Source: Streptomyces aureocirculatus (GTDB lineage: Bacteria > Actinomycetota > Actinomycetes > Streptomycetales > Streptomycetaceae). From it: a stretch of 64,000 bases of DNA. Under the pieces are notes generated by a model. That model did no database searches. It was given only the letters and a program-made list of their open reading frames with translations, and had not been told where the DNA came from. The position numbers were made by a program, and so were the translations under genes. Where the stretch lies: positions 124,001 through 188,000 of the forward strand of contig NZ_JOAP01000011.1 of the NCBI RefSeq assembly GCF_000720475.1, written 5' to 3'. This document shows positions 44,862-52,899 of this stretch, one piece after another. Each line of letters opens with the position of its first letter. Within the stretch, counting starts at the first letter, position 1.

Positions 44862-45356
44862 CTAGCGGATGTTCGGGTCGAAGGTGAAGATCACCAGCGT
44901 GCCCAGCAGGATGGTGAACACCGTGGCGGTGTACAGCAGGCCCTTCAGCCACAGCCGCGTGTTCGGGCGCTCCGCGTAGTCGTTGATGACCGTACGCAGG
45001 CCGTTCGCGCCGTGCAGCATCGCGAGCCACAGCATGAGCAGGTCCCAGACCTGCCAGAACGGGGACGCCCAGCGGCCCGCGACGAACGCGAAACCGATCT
45101 TGGAGACGCCGCCGTCCAGGACGAGCTGGATCAGCAGGTGCGTGATCACCAGGACGACGAGGACGACGCCGGAAAGACGCATGAACAGCCATGCGGCCAT
45201 CTCGAAGTTGCCGCGGGTGGCCCGCGGGGTCTTCGTGGTGCGCTTGCGCGGGGCCTCGATGAGGGGGGCCGGGTTGTCGGCGTCGTACAGCGAGGCACCC
45301 TCGACGGGGCCGATGCCGCTGCCGCCGGACTTCTCTACGGTCGTGTCAGTGGACAT
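44862..45356 (-). CDS. sdhD: succinate dehydrogenase membrane anchor subunit
   Basis: 164 residues: a polar N-terminus of about 50 residues and three membrane helices (FMRLSGVVLVVLVITHLLIQL, LLMLWLAMLHGANGLRTVINDY, LLYTATVFTILLGTLVIF). HGANGLR holds a likely haem or quinone-site histidine. It lies between sdhC and sdhA. Confidence 0.93.
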   Translation of the reverse strand: MSTDTTVEKSGGSGIGPVEGASLYDADNPAPLIEAPRKRTTKTPRATRGNFEMAAWLFMRLSGVVLVVLVITHLLIQLVLDGGVSKIGFAFVAGRWASPFWQVWDLLMLWLAMLHGANGLRTVINDYAERPNTRLWLKGLLYTATVFTILLGTLVIFTFDPNIR

Positions 45357-45364
45357 GTCTCGCC

Positions 45365-45745
45365 TCAGCTCCCGAAGACTTCACGGACGGCGTGGCCGAG
45401 GACCGGGTACAGCGCGCCGACCATCAGCACGACCCAGATGCCCACGACGGTCCAGAGCATCTGCTTCTGGTAGCGCGGACCCTTCGACCAGAAGTCGACG
45501 GCGATGACGCGCAGGCCGTTGAGTGCGTGGAAGAGGATGGCAGCGACGAGGCCGTACTCGAGGAGCGCGACGATCGGCGTCTTGTAGGTAGCCACGACAT
45601 CGTCGTACGCCTCCGGGGAGACGCGGACGAGAGCGGTGTCGAGGACATGCACGAACAGGAAGAAGAAGATGAGGACACCGGTGACTCGGTGAGCCACCCA
45701 TGACCACATGCCTTCCCGGCCGCGGTACAGCGTTCCAGCCGGCAC
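45365..45745 (-). CDS. sdhC: succinate dehydrogenase cytochrome b556 subunit
   Basis: 126 residues, three helices. MWSWVAHRVTGVLIFFFLFVHVLD has the SdhC signature with the haem-ligand histidine, followed by LFHALNGLRVIAVDFW. The GTG at 45745 has GGAGGG at the right distance. First gene of the operon. Confidence 0.94.
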   Translation of the reverse strand: MPAGTLYRGREGMWSWVAHRVTGVLIFFFLFVHVLDTALVRVSPEAYDDVVATYKTPIVALLEYGLVAAILFHALNGLRVIAVDFWSKGPRYQKQMLWTVVGIWVVLMVGALYPVLGHAVREVFGS

Positions 45746-45869
45746 GGAAGAACCCTCCGGGAGCGGGGATGGGGGCCGGCCGGCTTCTCGGTCGGACGAG
45801 CCCGGCCGGGTACGGTCCACCGGCCGCTCGTCATCGTATCGACGAGTTGTCGGTGACCTCGCTCCGGGT

Positions 45870-45897
45870 CCTCTACTGTGATCAAACAAGCAATCAA
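45870..45897 (-). promoter_or_regulatory. putative sdh promoter with ATCAAAC direct repeat
   Basis: On the minus strand TTGATT (45892-45897), a 16-bp spacer and TAGAGG (45870-45875). On the plus strand ATCAAAC occurs twice with a 12-bp period (45881-45887, 45893-45899). The promoter overlaps the 3' end of the upstream gene. Confidence 0.4.
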
Positions 45898-46478
45898 ACT
45901 GGTACGTACGGGCTATTACGCCATGTGTCGGTGCCCGGTCGCCGCGTACCTGTGCCCGGCGTGGGCTGTACCGCGGGCTGGGCCGCGGCCTGTACCGCTG
46001 CCTGTACCGCTGCCTGCGTCGGCTGCGGCGGCGCCGTCCGGAGCAGCCGGGCGAGGCGGCCCCTCGCGAGGCACCGCAGTTCCTCGGCCGCGAGGGCGCG
46101 CTCCTCCTCCGGGTCGTTGCCCAGGCGGTCGCGGAGCGAGGCCAGGACGTGGTCGAGGGCCTCGCTGGGTGCGATGTCGTCCAGGCAGATCACGAAGGCA
46201 TGGCGGAAGCGGCTCTCGTACGCGGCGGTGGCGGCGCGCAGCGCGGTGGCCGCGGCGCCGTGGGCACCGCCCGCCGGAAGCGCCGCCTTCGGGGGTTCGG
46301 CGGCCAGGGCCTCGCCGAGGTCGTCCTGGCCCAGGTCGTAGGACGCCTCATCGGCGGCGGCGAGCAGGGCGTCCAGATCGGGGTAGGGCCGGTGGTCGGC
46401 GAGACGGCGCGCCCAGTGACGGCTCGCGCAGCAGGTCATGAGGGCGCGCTCGGCGTCCTCAGCCGACGTCGTGTTCAT
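45894..46478 (-). CDS. OHCU-decarboxylase-like protein lacking the catalytic motif
   Basis: 194 residues. ALMTCCASRHWARRLADHRPYPDLDALLAAAD and YESRFRHAFVICL...LASLRDRLGNDPEEERALAAEELR follow the 2-oxo-4-hydroxy-4-carboxy-5-ureidoimidazoline decarboxylase family of purine catabolism. The active-site HPxIG is replaced by EPPKA (LAAEPPKAALPAGG) and the following SxxEQ helix is absent, so catalysis is unlikely. The C-terminus has a QAAVQAA repeat. ATG 46478 aligns with the family N-terminus but has no ribosome site. Confidence 0.72.
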   Translation of the reverse strand: MNTTSAEDAERALMTCCASRHWARRLADHRPYPDLDALLAAADEASYDLGQDDLGEALAAEPPKAALPAGGAHGAAATALRAATAAYESRFRHAFVICLDDIAPSEALDHVLASLRDRLGNDPEEERALAAEELRCLARGRLARLLRTAPPQPTQAAVQAAVQAAAQPAVQPTPGTGTRRPGTDTWRNSPYVPV

Positions 46479-46815
46479 GACGTGCAGAGCGTCCTTGACG
46501 TCCGGTACGGCGCGGTGCGGCGGCAGCAGGGGTGGCTCCTCGGCGCAGAGCGGCGGATGCGGCGGGTATCGGAACTGGGGCAACGCTAGCGGGGTGGGCA
46601 CCGGGGTGACCGCCCGGCACCAGGAATTCATCCGAAGGGAAGAGTTTGGCGGCATCAGGTGGACGCGCGCAGGCTCGCCGCCGAGGCTTAGCGTGGAGAC
46701 ATGGAGATGGTCGAGGAGCCGTTGTCCACCGCGGGTGCCGCTGTCGTCGCGGCCCCCGCCGCCGCTGCCGTTCTGGGGGCAGGGCCCGGAGCCGTCCCGG
46801 CCGCCGCCGGGGCAT

Positions 46816-46875
46816 CCGGACGAGGGTGGCCCGGACGAGGGTGGCCCGGACGAGGGTGGCCCGTACGAGGGTGGC
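46816..46875 (+). repeat. four 15-bp repeats carrying a ribosome-binding-site-like core
   Basis: The unit CCGGACGAGGGTGGC occurs four times (one base differs in the last), ending five bases before the hexosaminidase ATG. Each unit contains GAGGG, the only plausible ribosome site for that start. Confidence 0.85.
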
Positions 46876-46879
46876 CCGC

Positions 46880-48616
46880 ATGCGCGGCCTAGGGAAACGC
46901 TCCGGCGGGCGGGCCGCAGGACAGGACGGCTCCGGGTCCGGTGGACCGGAGTCCTCCCGCCCGGGTGCGGGCGAGCGCCCGCCGAACCGCCGCCGCGCCG
47001 CGACAGCCGCCGGGGCCCTCGCCGTCACCGGCGCCGTCGTGCTGACGGCACTCCTGTGGCCCACGGAGGACGACCGCTCCGGCGGGGCGGGACACAGCGA
47101 GCGCACGGGCGCCGCGCGCGAACCCGCACCGAAGCCCACGCCCACCCCGACCCCGACCCCGACTCCCACGCCCACGCCCACGCCCAGCAAGTCGTACGCC
47201 CTCTCCGAGACCCCCGCCACGCTGCCCGCCGTACGCGACCACACCCCCGCCAGGGGACCGGGCTGGCGCCCCCCGGAGAAAGGGCGCGTGGTCGTGGGGG
47301 ACGGGCGGCTCGCGGACGAGGCCCGGCTGCTCGCCGGTGAGCTGCGCCTGCGGTACGCGGGCGAGACCGCGCCGCGCGCGGGCGACGTCCACCTGGACCT
47401 GGCGGCCAAGGACGGCGCGGACCGCGAGTCGTACACCCTCACCGTCAAGGACCGCACCGTACGCATAGCCGCGCCCACCGACGCCGGTGTCTTCTACGGC
47501 ACCCGCACCCTCAAGCAGGAGGTCGCCGACGGCCGCACCGCCCCGGAGGGCGTCGTACGGGACGAGCCCGCCAAACCGCGCCGCGGCTTCATGATCGACA
47601 TTGCCCGCAAGCACTTCTCCGCCGAATGGATCGAGGATCGGATCCGTGAGCTCGGCGATCTGAAGTACAACGAGATAGGCCTGCACTTCTCCGACGACCA
47701 GGCCTTCCGCATCGCCTCCGACTCGCACCCCGAGGTCGTCTCGGACGACCACCTCAGCAAGGACCGCGTCCGCCGCATCGTCGGCCTCGCCGCCAGCCGG
47801 CACATCACCGTCGTCCCCGAGATCGACTCGCCCGGACACCTCGGCGCGGTCATCGGCGCCCACCCCGACCTGCAACTGCGCGACACCCGCGGCGTGGCGA
47901 CGCCCGGCGCCGTCGACATCTCCGAGCCGAAGGCCGCGAAGATCGTCGACGACCTGCTGCGCGAGTACGATGAACTGTTCCCCGGCGCGCACTGGCACCT
48001 GGGCGCCGACGAGTACCAGGCGCTGACGCGCAGCGACCCGGAGGCCTCCTACCCGCAGCTCGCCGCCGCCGCGCGCGACCGCCTCGGCCCGGACGCGCGC
48101 ATACAGGACCTGGCCACGGCGTGGCTCGACGACCGCGCGAAGACGATCGGGCCCGGCCGCGAGGTGCGGGCCTGGAACGACGGGTTCTTCCGCGGCGGCG
48201 TCACCGACGTCGACGACCGCGTCGAGGTCGCGTACTGGACCGGCAAGGAGATCGGCGCCCGCGAACCCGTCGAGTACCTGCGCGAGGGACGGAAGGTCGT
48301 CAACTACAACGACGAGTACCTCTACTACGTCCTCGGCCAGCCCAACGACTTCACGTACCCCACCGGGCAGCGGATCTACGAGCAGTGGACCCCCCGGGTG
48401 CTGCGCGGCACCGGGCCCGTCCCCGCCTCCTACGACCGGCAGATACTCGGCGGCACCTTCGCCGTGTGGTGCGACCTCGCCGGAGCGCAGACCCAGGAGG
48501 AGGTGGCCCGCGGCATCCGTATGCCGCTGCGGGCGACGGCGCAGAAACTGTGGGACGAGCGCGAGCCCACCCGCTCGTGGCAGGAGTTCGTGCGGCTCGC
48601 GGACAGGCTGGGGTAG
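46880..48616 (+). CDS. GH20 beta-N-acetylhexosaminidase, membrane-anchored
   Basis: 578 residues. A basic N-terminus and one helix (ATAAGALAVTGAVVLTALLW), a threonine-proline linker, a GH20b-like domain and the GH20 barrel: PRRGFMIDIARKHFSAEWI, LGLHFSDDQAFR-type strand, VVPEIDSPGHLGAV and the catalytic Asp-Glu pair in HLGADEYQ, then AVWCDLAG. It removes terminal GlcNAc/GalNAc from chitin-like or wall glycans outside the cell. ATG 46880 is chosen because GAGGG lies eight bases upstream; an earlier start is possible through the tandem repeats. Confidence 0.9.
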   Translation: MRGLGKRSGGRAAGQDGSGSGGPESSRPGAGERPPNRRRAATAAGALAVTGAVVLTALLWPTEDDRSGGAGHSERTGAAREPAPKPTPTPTPTPTPTPTPTPSKSYALSETPATLPAVRDHTPARGPGWRPPEKGRVVVGDGRLADEARLLAGELRLRYAGETAPRAGDVHLDLAAKDGADRESYTLTVKDRTVRIAAPTDAGVFYGTRTLKQEVADGRTAPEGVVRDEPAKPRRGFMIDIARKHFSAEWIEDRIRELGDLKYNEIGLHFSDDQAFRIASDSHPEVVSDDHLSKDRVRRIVGLAASRHITVVPEIDSPGHLGAVIGAHPDLQLRDTRGVATPGAVDISEPKAAKIVDDLLREYDELFPGAHWHLGADEYQALTRSDPEASYPQLAAAARDRLGPDARIQDLATAWLDDRAKTIGPGREVRAWNDGFFRGGVTDVDDRVEVAYWTGKEIGAREPVEYLREGRKVVNYNDEYLYYVLGQPNDFTYPTGQRIYEQWTPRVLRGTGPVPASYDRQILGGTFAVWCDLAGAQTQEEVARGIRMPLRATAQKLWDEREPTRSWQEFVRLADRLG

Positions 48617-48743
48617 CCCCCGGGGAGATGCGGGAGAAGTAGGGGAAATCGGGTAAGTTCGCAGGTCGCGCCGCGCCTGTGCCCGGGGAGGGCAGAGGGC
48701 GGCGCTGTTTTGCGCACGCCGAACCCGTGGGGGTCACACCGTC

Positions 48744-49511
48744 ATGTCGTACACGCCGCCGACCATGCCCGTCGCGCCACCACCGCCACCGCTCGCCGCA
48801 GCCGCGGGGCCCGCCGCCTGGCTGAAGTCGCCCGTCGGGCTCGCGCGCGCCACCATGGCCCTGCTCGGTGTGGGCATGGCCTTCGACGTGTTCTCGCTGT
48901 GGGCGGGCGCCGGGGTCCTCGACGTCGTGAGCGATCTGATCGACCACGGCTGGAGCGCCGACGCGGAGGACCGGGCCGACCGGGCCGACACGCTCTACGG
49001 TGCCTCCGGCGTGCTGCAGGGCCTCGCGATGCTCGCCACCGCCGTCGTCTTCATCTGCTGGTTCCGCCGGGTGCGCGTGAACGCCGAGGTGTTCGCCCCC
49101 GACGGGCACGCCAAGGCGCGCGGCTGGGCGGTGGGCGGCTGGTTCGTGCCCGTGGTGAACCTCTGGTTCCCGCGCCGGATCGCCGTCGACATCTGGAACG
49201 CGAGCGCTCCCGCCACGGCCGCCGCCGTGCCCGCCGGGTTCCCGCAGCCCCTCGCCCCGCAGGCGCAGCCGCGGCGCACGCTGCTCAACGCCTGGTGGAC
49301 GCTGTGGCTCTGCACCAGCATCATCGGGCAGATCGCCTCGCGCCAGTACGCCAACGCCGAGGAGCCGGAGGAGATCAAGCGGGCCGTCGTCTCGCTGATG
49401 ACCTCCGACATCCTGAACATCGCCGCGGCCGTCGTCGCCATCCTCTTCGTACGCCGCCTCACGGCGATGCAGGACGCGAAGGCGCGGTCCGGGCCAGGAG
49501 GCGTGGCCTAA
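48744..49511 (+). CDS. DUF4328 membrane protein
   Basis: 255 residues. A short proline-rich N-terminus is followed by four helices; FICWFRRVRVNAEVFAPDGHAKARGWAVGGWFVPVVNLWFPRRIAVDIWNAS is the DUF4328 signature. Function unknown; common in Streptomyces as a small integral membrane protein. Confidence 0.88.
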   Translation: MSYTPPTMPVAPPPPPLAAAAGPAAWLKSPVGLARATMALLGVGMAFDVFSLWAGAGVLDVVSDLIDHGWSADAEDRADRADTLYGASGVLQGLAMLATAVVFICWFRRVRVNAEVFAPDGHAKARGWAVGGWFVPVVNLWFPRRIAVDIWNASAPATAAAVPAGFPQPLAPQAQPRRTLLNAWWTLWLCTSIIGQIASRQYANAEEPEEIKRAVVSLMTSDILNIAAAVVAILFVRRLTAMQDAKARSGPGGVA

Positions 49512-49604
49512 AGGGCGCTTCTGCCGGGTCACCGGGCCTTTCGGTGCGTTTTCGGTGGCGCGGGCACCCTCCTTGTGGTCTATTCGGCCGAAAGCCGGGA
49601 AACA

Positions 49605-49674
49605 CGGTTCGAGCACAGCGGTTCGAAAACAGCGGGTCGACCACAACGGTTCGAGTACAGCGGTTCGAGCACAA
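49605..49674 (+). repeat. five 14-bp direct repeats upstream of the 49688 gene
   Basis: Units of the form CGGTTCGAGCACAG are contiguous at 49605, 49619, 49633, 49647 and 49661, with 1-4 differences. They end 13 bp before the start codon, occupying the position of the promoter or leader. Confidence 0.85.
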
Positions 49675-49687
49675 CGGGGGCACGGAG

Positions 49688-50191
49688 ATGGGCTACTGGG
49701 GGTACTACGTCGTGGGCCGGAGCGAGCGTCCGCTCGGTGAGCTCAAGGCGATGGCGGGCGTACGGGACCGGCTCACGCTCCTCGACCGGCGGCCCGACGG
49801 CTGGCAGGTGTGGGAGTGCCCGGGCGACGGCAGCGTCGACGTCGGCAACATGAACACCCTCGCCCACGAGACGGACGCGCCCGCGCTCTTCGGCTACGTC
49901 CTCGACAGCGACTGCGTCGTCGTCGAGGCGGCGGCCCCCGAGAGCGGCGCGTGGACCACGTGCCTGGCCCGCGAGGCGATGGCAGGGTTCCTCCGCGAGG
50001 ACGAACTGACCGTGGAGGACTACTTCCTGGAGCCGCGCGACGCCGCCGAGCGCGCCGTCGCCTGGGCCGCCGAGTCCGGCAGGACGGTGAAGTCCGCGGC
50101 GCTCCTCGACGTGCTCACCGCGGACCCCGAACCGTCCGCGGAAGAGCTCTTCTTCCGCCTCCTCGACCGGCTGGGCGTGTTCCCGCAGTAG
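49688..50191 (+). CDS. conserved hypothetical protein
   Basis: 167 residues, soluble. It starts MGYWGYYVVGRSERPL at the ATG 49688 with GGAG close by. The sequence has mixed alpha/beta character and an acidic C-terminus (DPEPSAEELFFRLLDRLGVF). I do not recognise a family with confidence. Proteins of this start (MGYWGYYVV) are familiar from Streptomyces as hypotheticals. Confidence 0.75.
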   Translation: MGYWGYYVVGRSERPLGELKAMAGVRDRLTLLDRRPDGWQVWECPGDGSVDVGNMNTLAHETDAPALFGYVLDSDCVVVEAAAPESGAWTTCLAREAMAGFLREDELTVEDYFLEPRDAAERAVAWAAESGRTVKSAALLDVLTADPEPSAEELFFRLLDRLGVFPQ

Positions 50192-50335
50192 CCGTCGCGG
50201 CCGTCGCAGCCGTGGCGCGGCGGCGTCGAATTCCGGCCGCGCTGACGTGGGAGTGACGTTCCTGCCGCTCCGTACGCAGTAAGGGCAAGTGGGGCATGCG
50301 GAGGTGCCCATCCGCGACGGGAGACGGCGTACGCC

Positions 50336-51256
50336 ATGAGTACGAGCCCTTTGTCCAGTTCAGGTCCGCACGTGGGAACCGGCGAGGCATGGCCGGATGA
50401 CGCGGTTCCAGATCCCGCGGAGGCGGAGTCCGGCCAGCCGGTCCTCGCCGACCTCATCGCCCGCGCCGGCGAAACCGCCCTCGCCGCGAGCGCCCTGGGT
50501 TGCCTGGACCGCTGCCTGCCCCTGCTCGGCTCCACCGACCAGGTCCTCCGCCCACTGTGGGTGAGCCTCGCGGACGGCACGGCGTGGGAGGGGGCGCTGG
50601 CGGAGGTGCGGCAGGGGGTGCGGCAGGGGGTGCGCGATGTGAACGCGTCGGGTGAGGCGAGCCTGTTGCGTGAGGCGAGCCTGCCGCGTGACGCGAGCCT
50701 GTTGCGTGAGGCGAGCCTGCCGCGTGACGCGAGCCTGTTGCGTGAGGCGAGCCTGCCGCGTGACGCGAGCCTGTTGCGCGAGGGGAGCCCCGACCTCGGC
50801 TCCGTGCCCGCACCCGGCTCCGGCCCGGGCTTGGCCCCTGGCTCTGGCCCGGGCCCGGCCCCTGACTCCACCCCGGGCTCCGCCCCTGACCCCGTCCCCG
50901 GCGGCTCCGCCTGCGGGACCGCCGCCGCCCTCGCCCGGCACATGCTCGACGCCGTACCCGCGGCCCGCTCGGCCGGAGCCCTGCGCTCCTGGGCCGACAC
51001 CTGCTCGGCCACCGCGCTGCGCATACACCGGCTCCTGGACGCCGGTGACGACGGCATGACCCCTCTGGTCGCCGCCGAACTGCGCCGCCAGATACGGGTC
51101 CTCGAACTCCTCGAACTCCTCGAAGCCGACGGCGACGCCGTCAGCGGCGGCCTGCGCCAGGTCCTGGACGTGTCGACGGAGGGGCGCAGGGTGCTACGGG
51201 CGGTGGTGTCGAGGTCGCGGCGGTCGGGCGTGCGGGCGGGCTCGGACAGGCTCTAG
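50336..51256 (+). CDS. hypothetical protein with hexapeptide repeat insert
   Basis: 306 residues, soluble, alpha-helical ends. The middle (about residues 108-150) is seven repeats of ASLLRE/ASLPRD, then a PGSGPG-rich linker. The flanking helices (VLADLIARAGETALAASALGCLDRCLPLL and LRIHRLLDAGDDGMTPLVAAELRRQIRVLELLE) appear conserved in style. The ATG at 50336 has GGGAGA upstream. No family recognised. Confidence 0.7.
   Translation: MSTSPLSSSGPHVGTGEAWPDDAVPDPAEAESGQPVLADLIARAGETALAASALGCLDRCLPLLGSTDQVLRPLWVSLADGTAWEGALAEVRQGVRQGVRDVNASGEASLLREASLPRDASLLREASLPRDASLLREASLPRDASLLREGSPDLGSVPAPGSGPGLAPGSGPGPAPDSTPGSAPDPVPGGSACGTAAALARHMLDAVPAARSAGALRSWADTCSATALRIHRLLDAGDDGMTPLVAAELRRQIRVLELLELLEADGDAVSGGLRQVLDVSTEGRRVLRAVVSRSRRSGVRAGSDRL
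50657..50782 (+). repeat. seven 18-bp tandem repeats in the 50336 gene
   Basis: GCGAGCCTGTTGCGTGAG alternates with GCGAGCCTGCCGCGTGAC, giving a 36-bp higher-order unit. The alternating third-base and codon changes are conserved between units, which indicates recent expansion of a two-unit block. Confidence 0.9.
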
Positions 51257-51681
51257 GGGCCAGGGACGCCACGTGGAGCTTCGCGGTGCCGTCGGGTGGC
51301 ATCGGCGTACGAGACGGCCGTGTCGCCGGAGGTGACCGTACCGGCGATCTCACGGCCCACCGAGAAACGCGCCGCCCAGCTCCCGCCGGTGCCGACGGCC
51401 GGCCATGCGCCGCGGTGTGCCGGACGCGCCTTACGCAGGCTCCCTCGACGACTGAGGCGACGGAAGGGTTGTACGGGGGCGGGCGGATCGGGGCGTGACG
51501 TATCCCGCACCGTGTGGATGTGACAACGGGGCGGGCTGTTGCGCAGGGTTCATGGAGAGGTTCATGAGAAACGCATGAGAACGCGTGCGAGCGCAAGAGA
51601 ACGCGTCAGGGCGCATGAGGACTTCGGCGGGACGGAACGGGACGGGACGAGCCCGGCCGGGGCGCGGGGACGGGTGGGGTT
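51257..51681. other. 425-bp gap without a supported gene
   Basis: No start with a ribosome site and consistent coding bias was found on either strand. From 51548 to 51620 there are three loosely repeated copies of CATGAGA/GAGAACGCGT-type sequence, which may be regulatory for the lipoprotein gene at 51682. Confidence 0.4.
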
Positions 51682-52593
51682 GTGGGACTGAGGGTGGTAC
51701 GCGGGGCTCGGGGTGGACACGGTCGCCGCGGCCGGGCATGGACGCGGGGCGCGGCCGCCGCGCTGGCGGCTGTCTCGCTCGCGTCGGCGCTCACGGCCTG
51801 CGGCGGCAGGGAGAAGCCGGTGCGGCTAAAGGGCGGCACCTTCACCGACAGGCTGCCCGCCGACCGGGCGCGCGGCGAGACCCTCGCGGCCGAGGGCATG
51901 GCCCTGCTCAAGTCGGCGGACTCGCTGCGCATAGACACCGAGATGAGCCAGGGCTCCCCGACCGGAGGCAGGCCCACCGTCCAGGAGGTCGACCTGCATC
52001 TGGACCGGCGCAGCAACTGCACGGGCACCTTCGACTCCGGGACCGGTCAGCGCGGTGAACTGATCGTGATCGCGGGCGGTGCGACGTACGTGCGGTTCTC
52101 GGAGGACTCGCTGGAGGCGATGCGGACGATGGCCCGGGCCCGCGGCCCGCAGGTCCTGGCAACCGTCGAGGCGCGGATCGCGCTCGTCCGCGGCAAGTAC
52201 CTGAAGCTGCCCGAGGGCGCCGGCGGCACGGGACGGCGTGCGCTGCCCGGCGCGCAGTGCGACCTCGACACGATGCTCCGCAAGCTGGAGGGCGGGGAGC
52301 ACACCTTCGACGGCCAGGTGCGCGCCGAAGCCGCGACGTACCGCTACGGCAAGCACGTCATACCGCTCGTCGACCCGGCTCCCGGCGCGGGCGAGACCAA
52401 CGCCATGTACGTCGCAGCCGAGGGCAAGCCCTACATATCCGCTCTCGTCATGCGGGAGGGGAGCAAGGAGATCACGATGAGGATGTCCGACTACGGCAAG
52501 CCGGTGGAGGCCCACGCCCCGCCGGCGGCCCAGACCGTCGACGCGAGCGAACTCGGCGGCGGCCCGGCCGGGGCGGACCTCTTCGAGGTCTGA
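51682..52593 (+). CDS. secreted lipoprotein
   Basis: 303 residues. A basic N-terminus, hydrophobic core and lipobox (VSLASALTAC, Cys about residue 40) predict a membrane-tethered exported lipoprotein. The mature part resembles the LppX/LprG-like two-layer fold pattern common in actinomycetes: LLKSADSLRIDTEM, VDLHLDRRSNCTGTFDSG, GELIVIAGGATYVRFSE and a C-terminal ALVMREGSKEITMRMSDYGKPV. Function unknown, possibly lipid or wall-precursor handling. GTG at 51682. Its natural terminator seems to have been the integration site of the adjacent element. Confidence 0.82.
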   Translation: MGLRVVRGARGGHGRRGRAWTRGAAAALAAVSLASALTACGGREKPVRLKGGTFTDRLPADRARGETLAAEGMALLKSADSLRIDTEMSQGSPTGGRPTVQEVDLHLDRRSNCTGTFDSGTGQRGELIVIAGGATYVRFSEDSLEAMRTMARARGPQVLATVEARIALVRGKYLKLPEGAGGTGRRALPGAQCDLDTMLRKLEGGEHTFDGQVRAEAATYRYGKHVIPLVDPAPGAGETNAMYVAAEGKPYISALVMREGSKEITMRMSDYGKPVEAHAPPAAQTVDASELGGGPAGADLFEV

Positions 52594-52652
52594 CCCGCAC
52601 CACCGGTGGGGGTCCCCCGCCCGGCGGTGCCGAGCGCTCGGGGGTGAGTGAG

Positions 52653-52671
52653 CGGCCGGGGCCGCCACCCC
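52653..52671 (+). other. left attachment-site core (19-bp direct repeat)
   Basis: CGGCCGGGGCCGCCACCCC, identical to 56405-56423. It lies 60 bp after the lipoprotein stop and has lost the second arm of the terminator that the right copy retains. Confidence 0.65.
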
Positions 52672-52788
52672 TGGCTGGCCTAGTGCCGAATCGGGCCCCT
52701 GATCAGGTGTTTTGCTGCCTGATCGGGGGCTCGCCGCATGGGGCCCGTAGGGTCTCTGTCCAGGGGTTCCTGTCCGCTCCTGCCCGCT

Positions 52789-52818
52789 GTTGGTCATGCG
52801 TTGGTCACGTGACCAACG
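52789..52818. promoter_or_regulatory. GTTGGTCACG repeats and 20-bp perfect palindrome
   Basis: GTTGGTCATG (52789-52798) is followed by the palindrome CGTTGGTCACGTGACCAACG (52799-52818). The same GTTGGTCACG decamer is repeated at the other end of the element (56329, 56341). It could be an integrase arm-type site, or an operator for the HTH regulator whose start is 82 bp downstream. Confidence 0.6.
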
Positions 52819-52899
52819 TCTGCTCAGAAGGGCGTTCATGTCCGTTCCGCGCGGGCGTACCGTAGTCCCAGGCGCTTCACTCTCCCGACGGGCAGGGCC

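Noticed and set aside
49605..49674. Replication origin iterons
   Set aside because: There is no replication protein gene or AT-rich region next to them; they lie before an ordinary hypothetical gene.
51253..51510. An 85-codon minus-strand gene after the 50336-51256 gene
   Set aside because: No ribosome site, no recognisable motif and weak coding bias; left as a gene-free gap.
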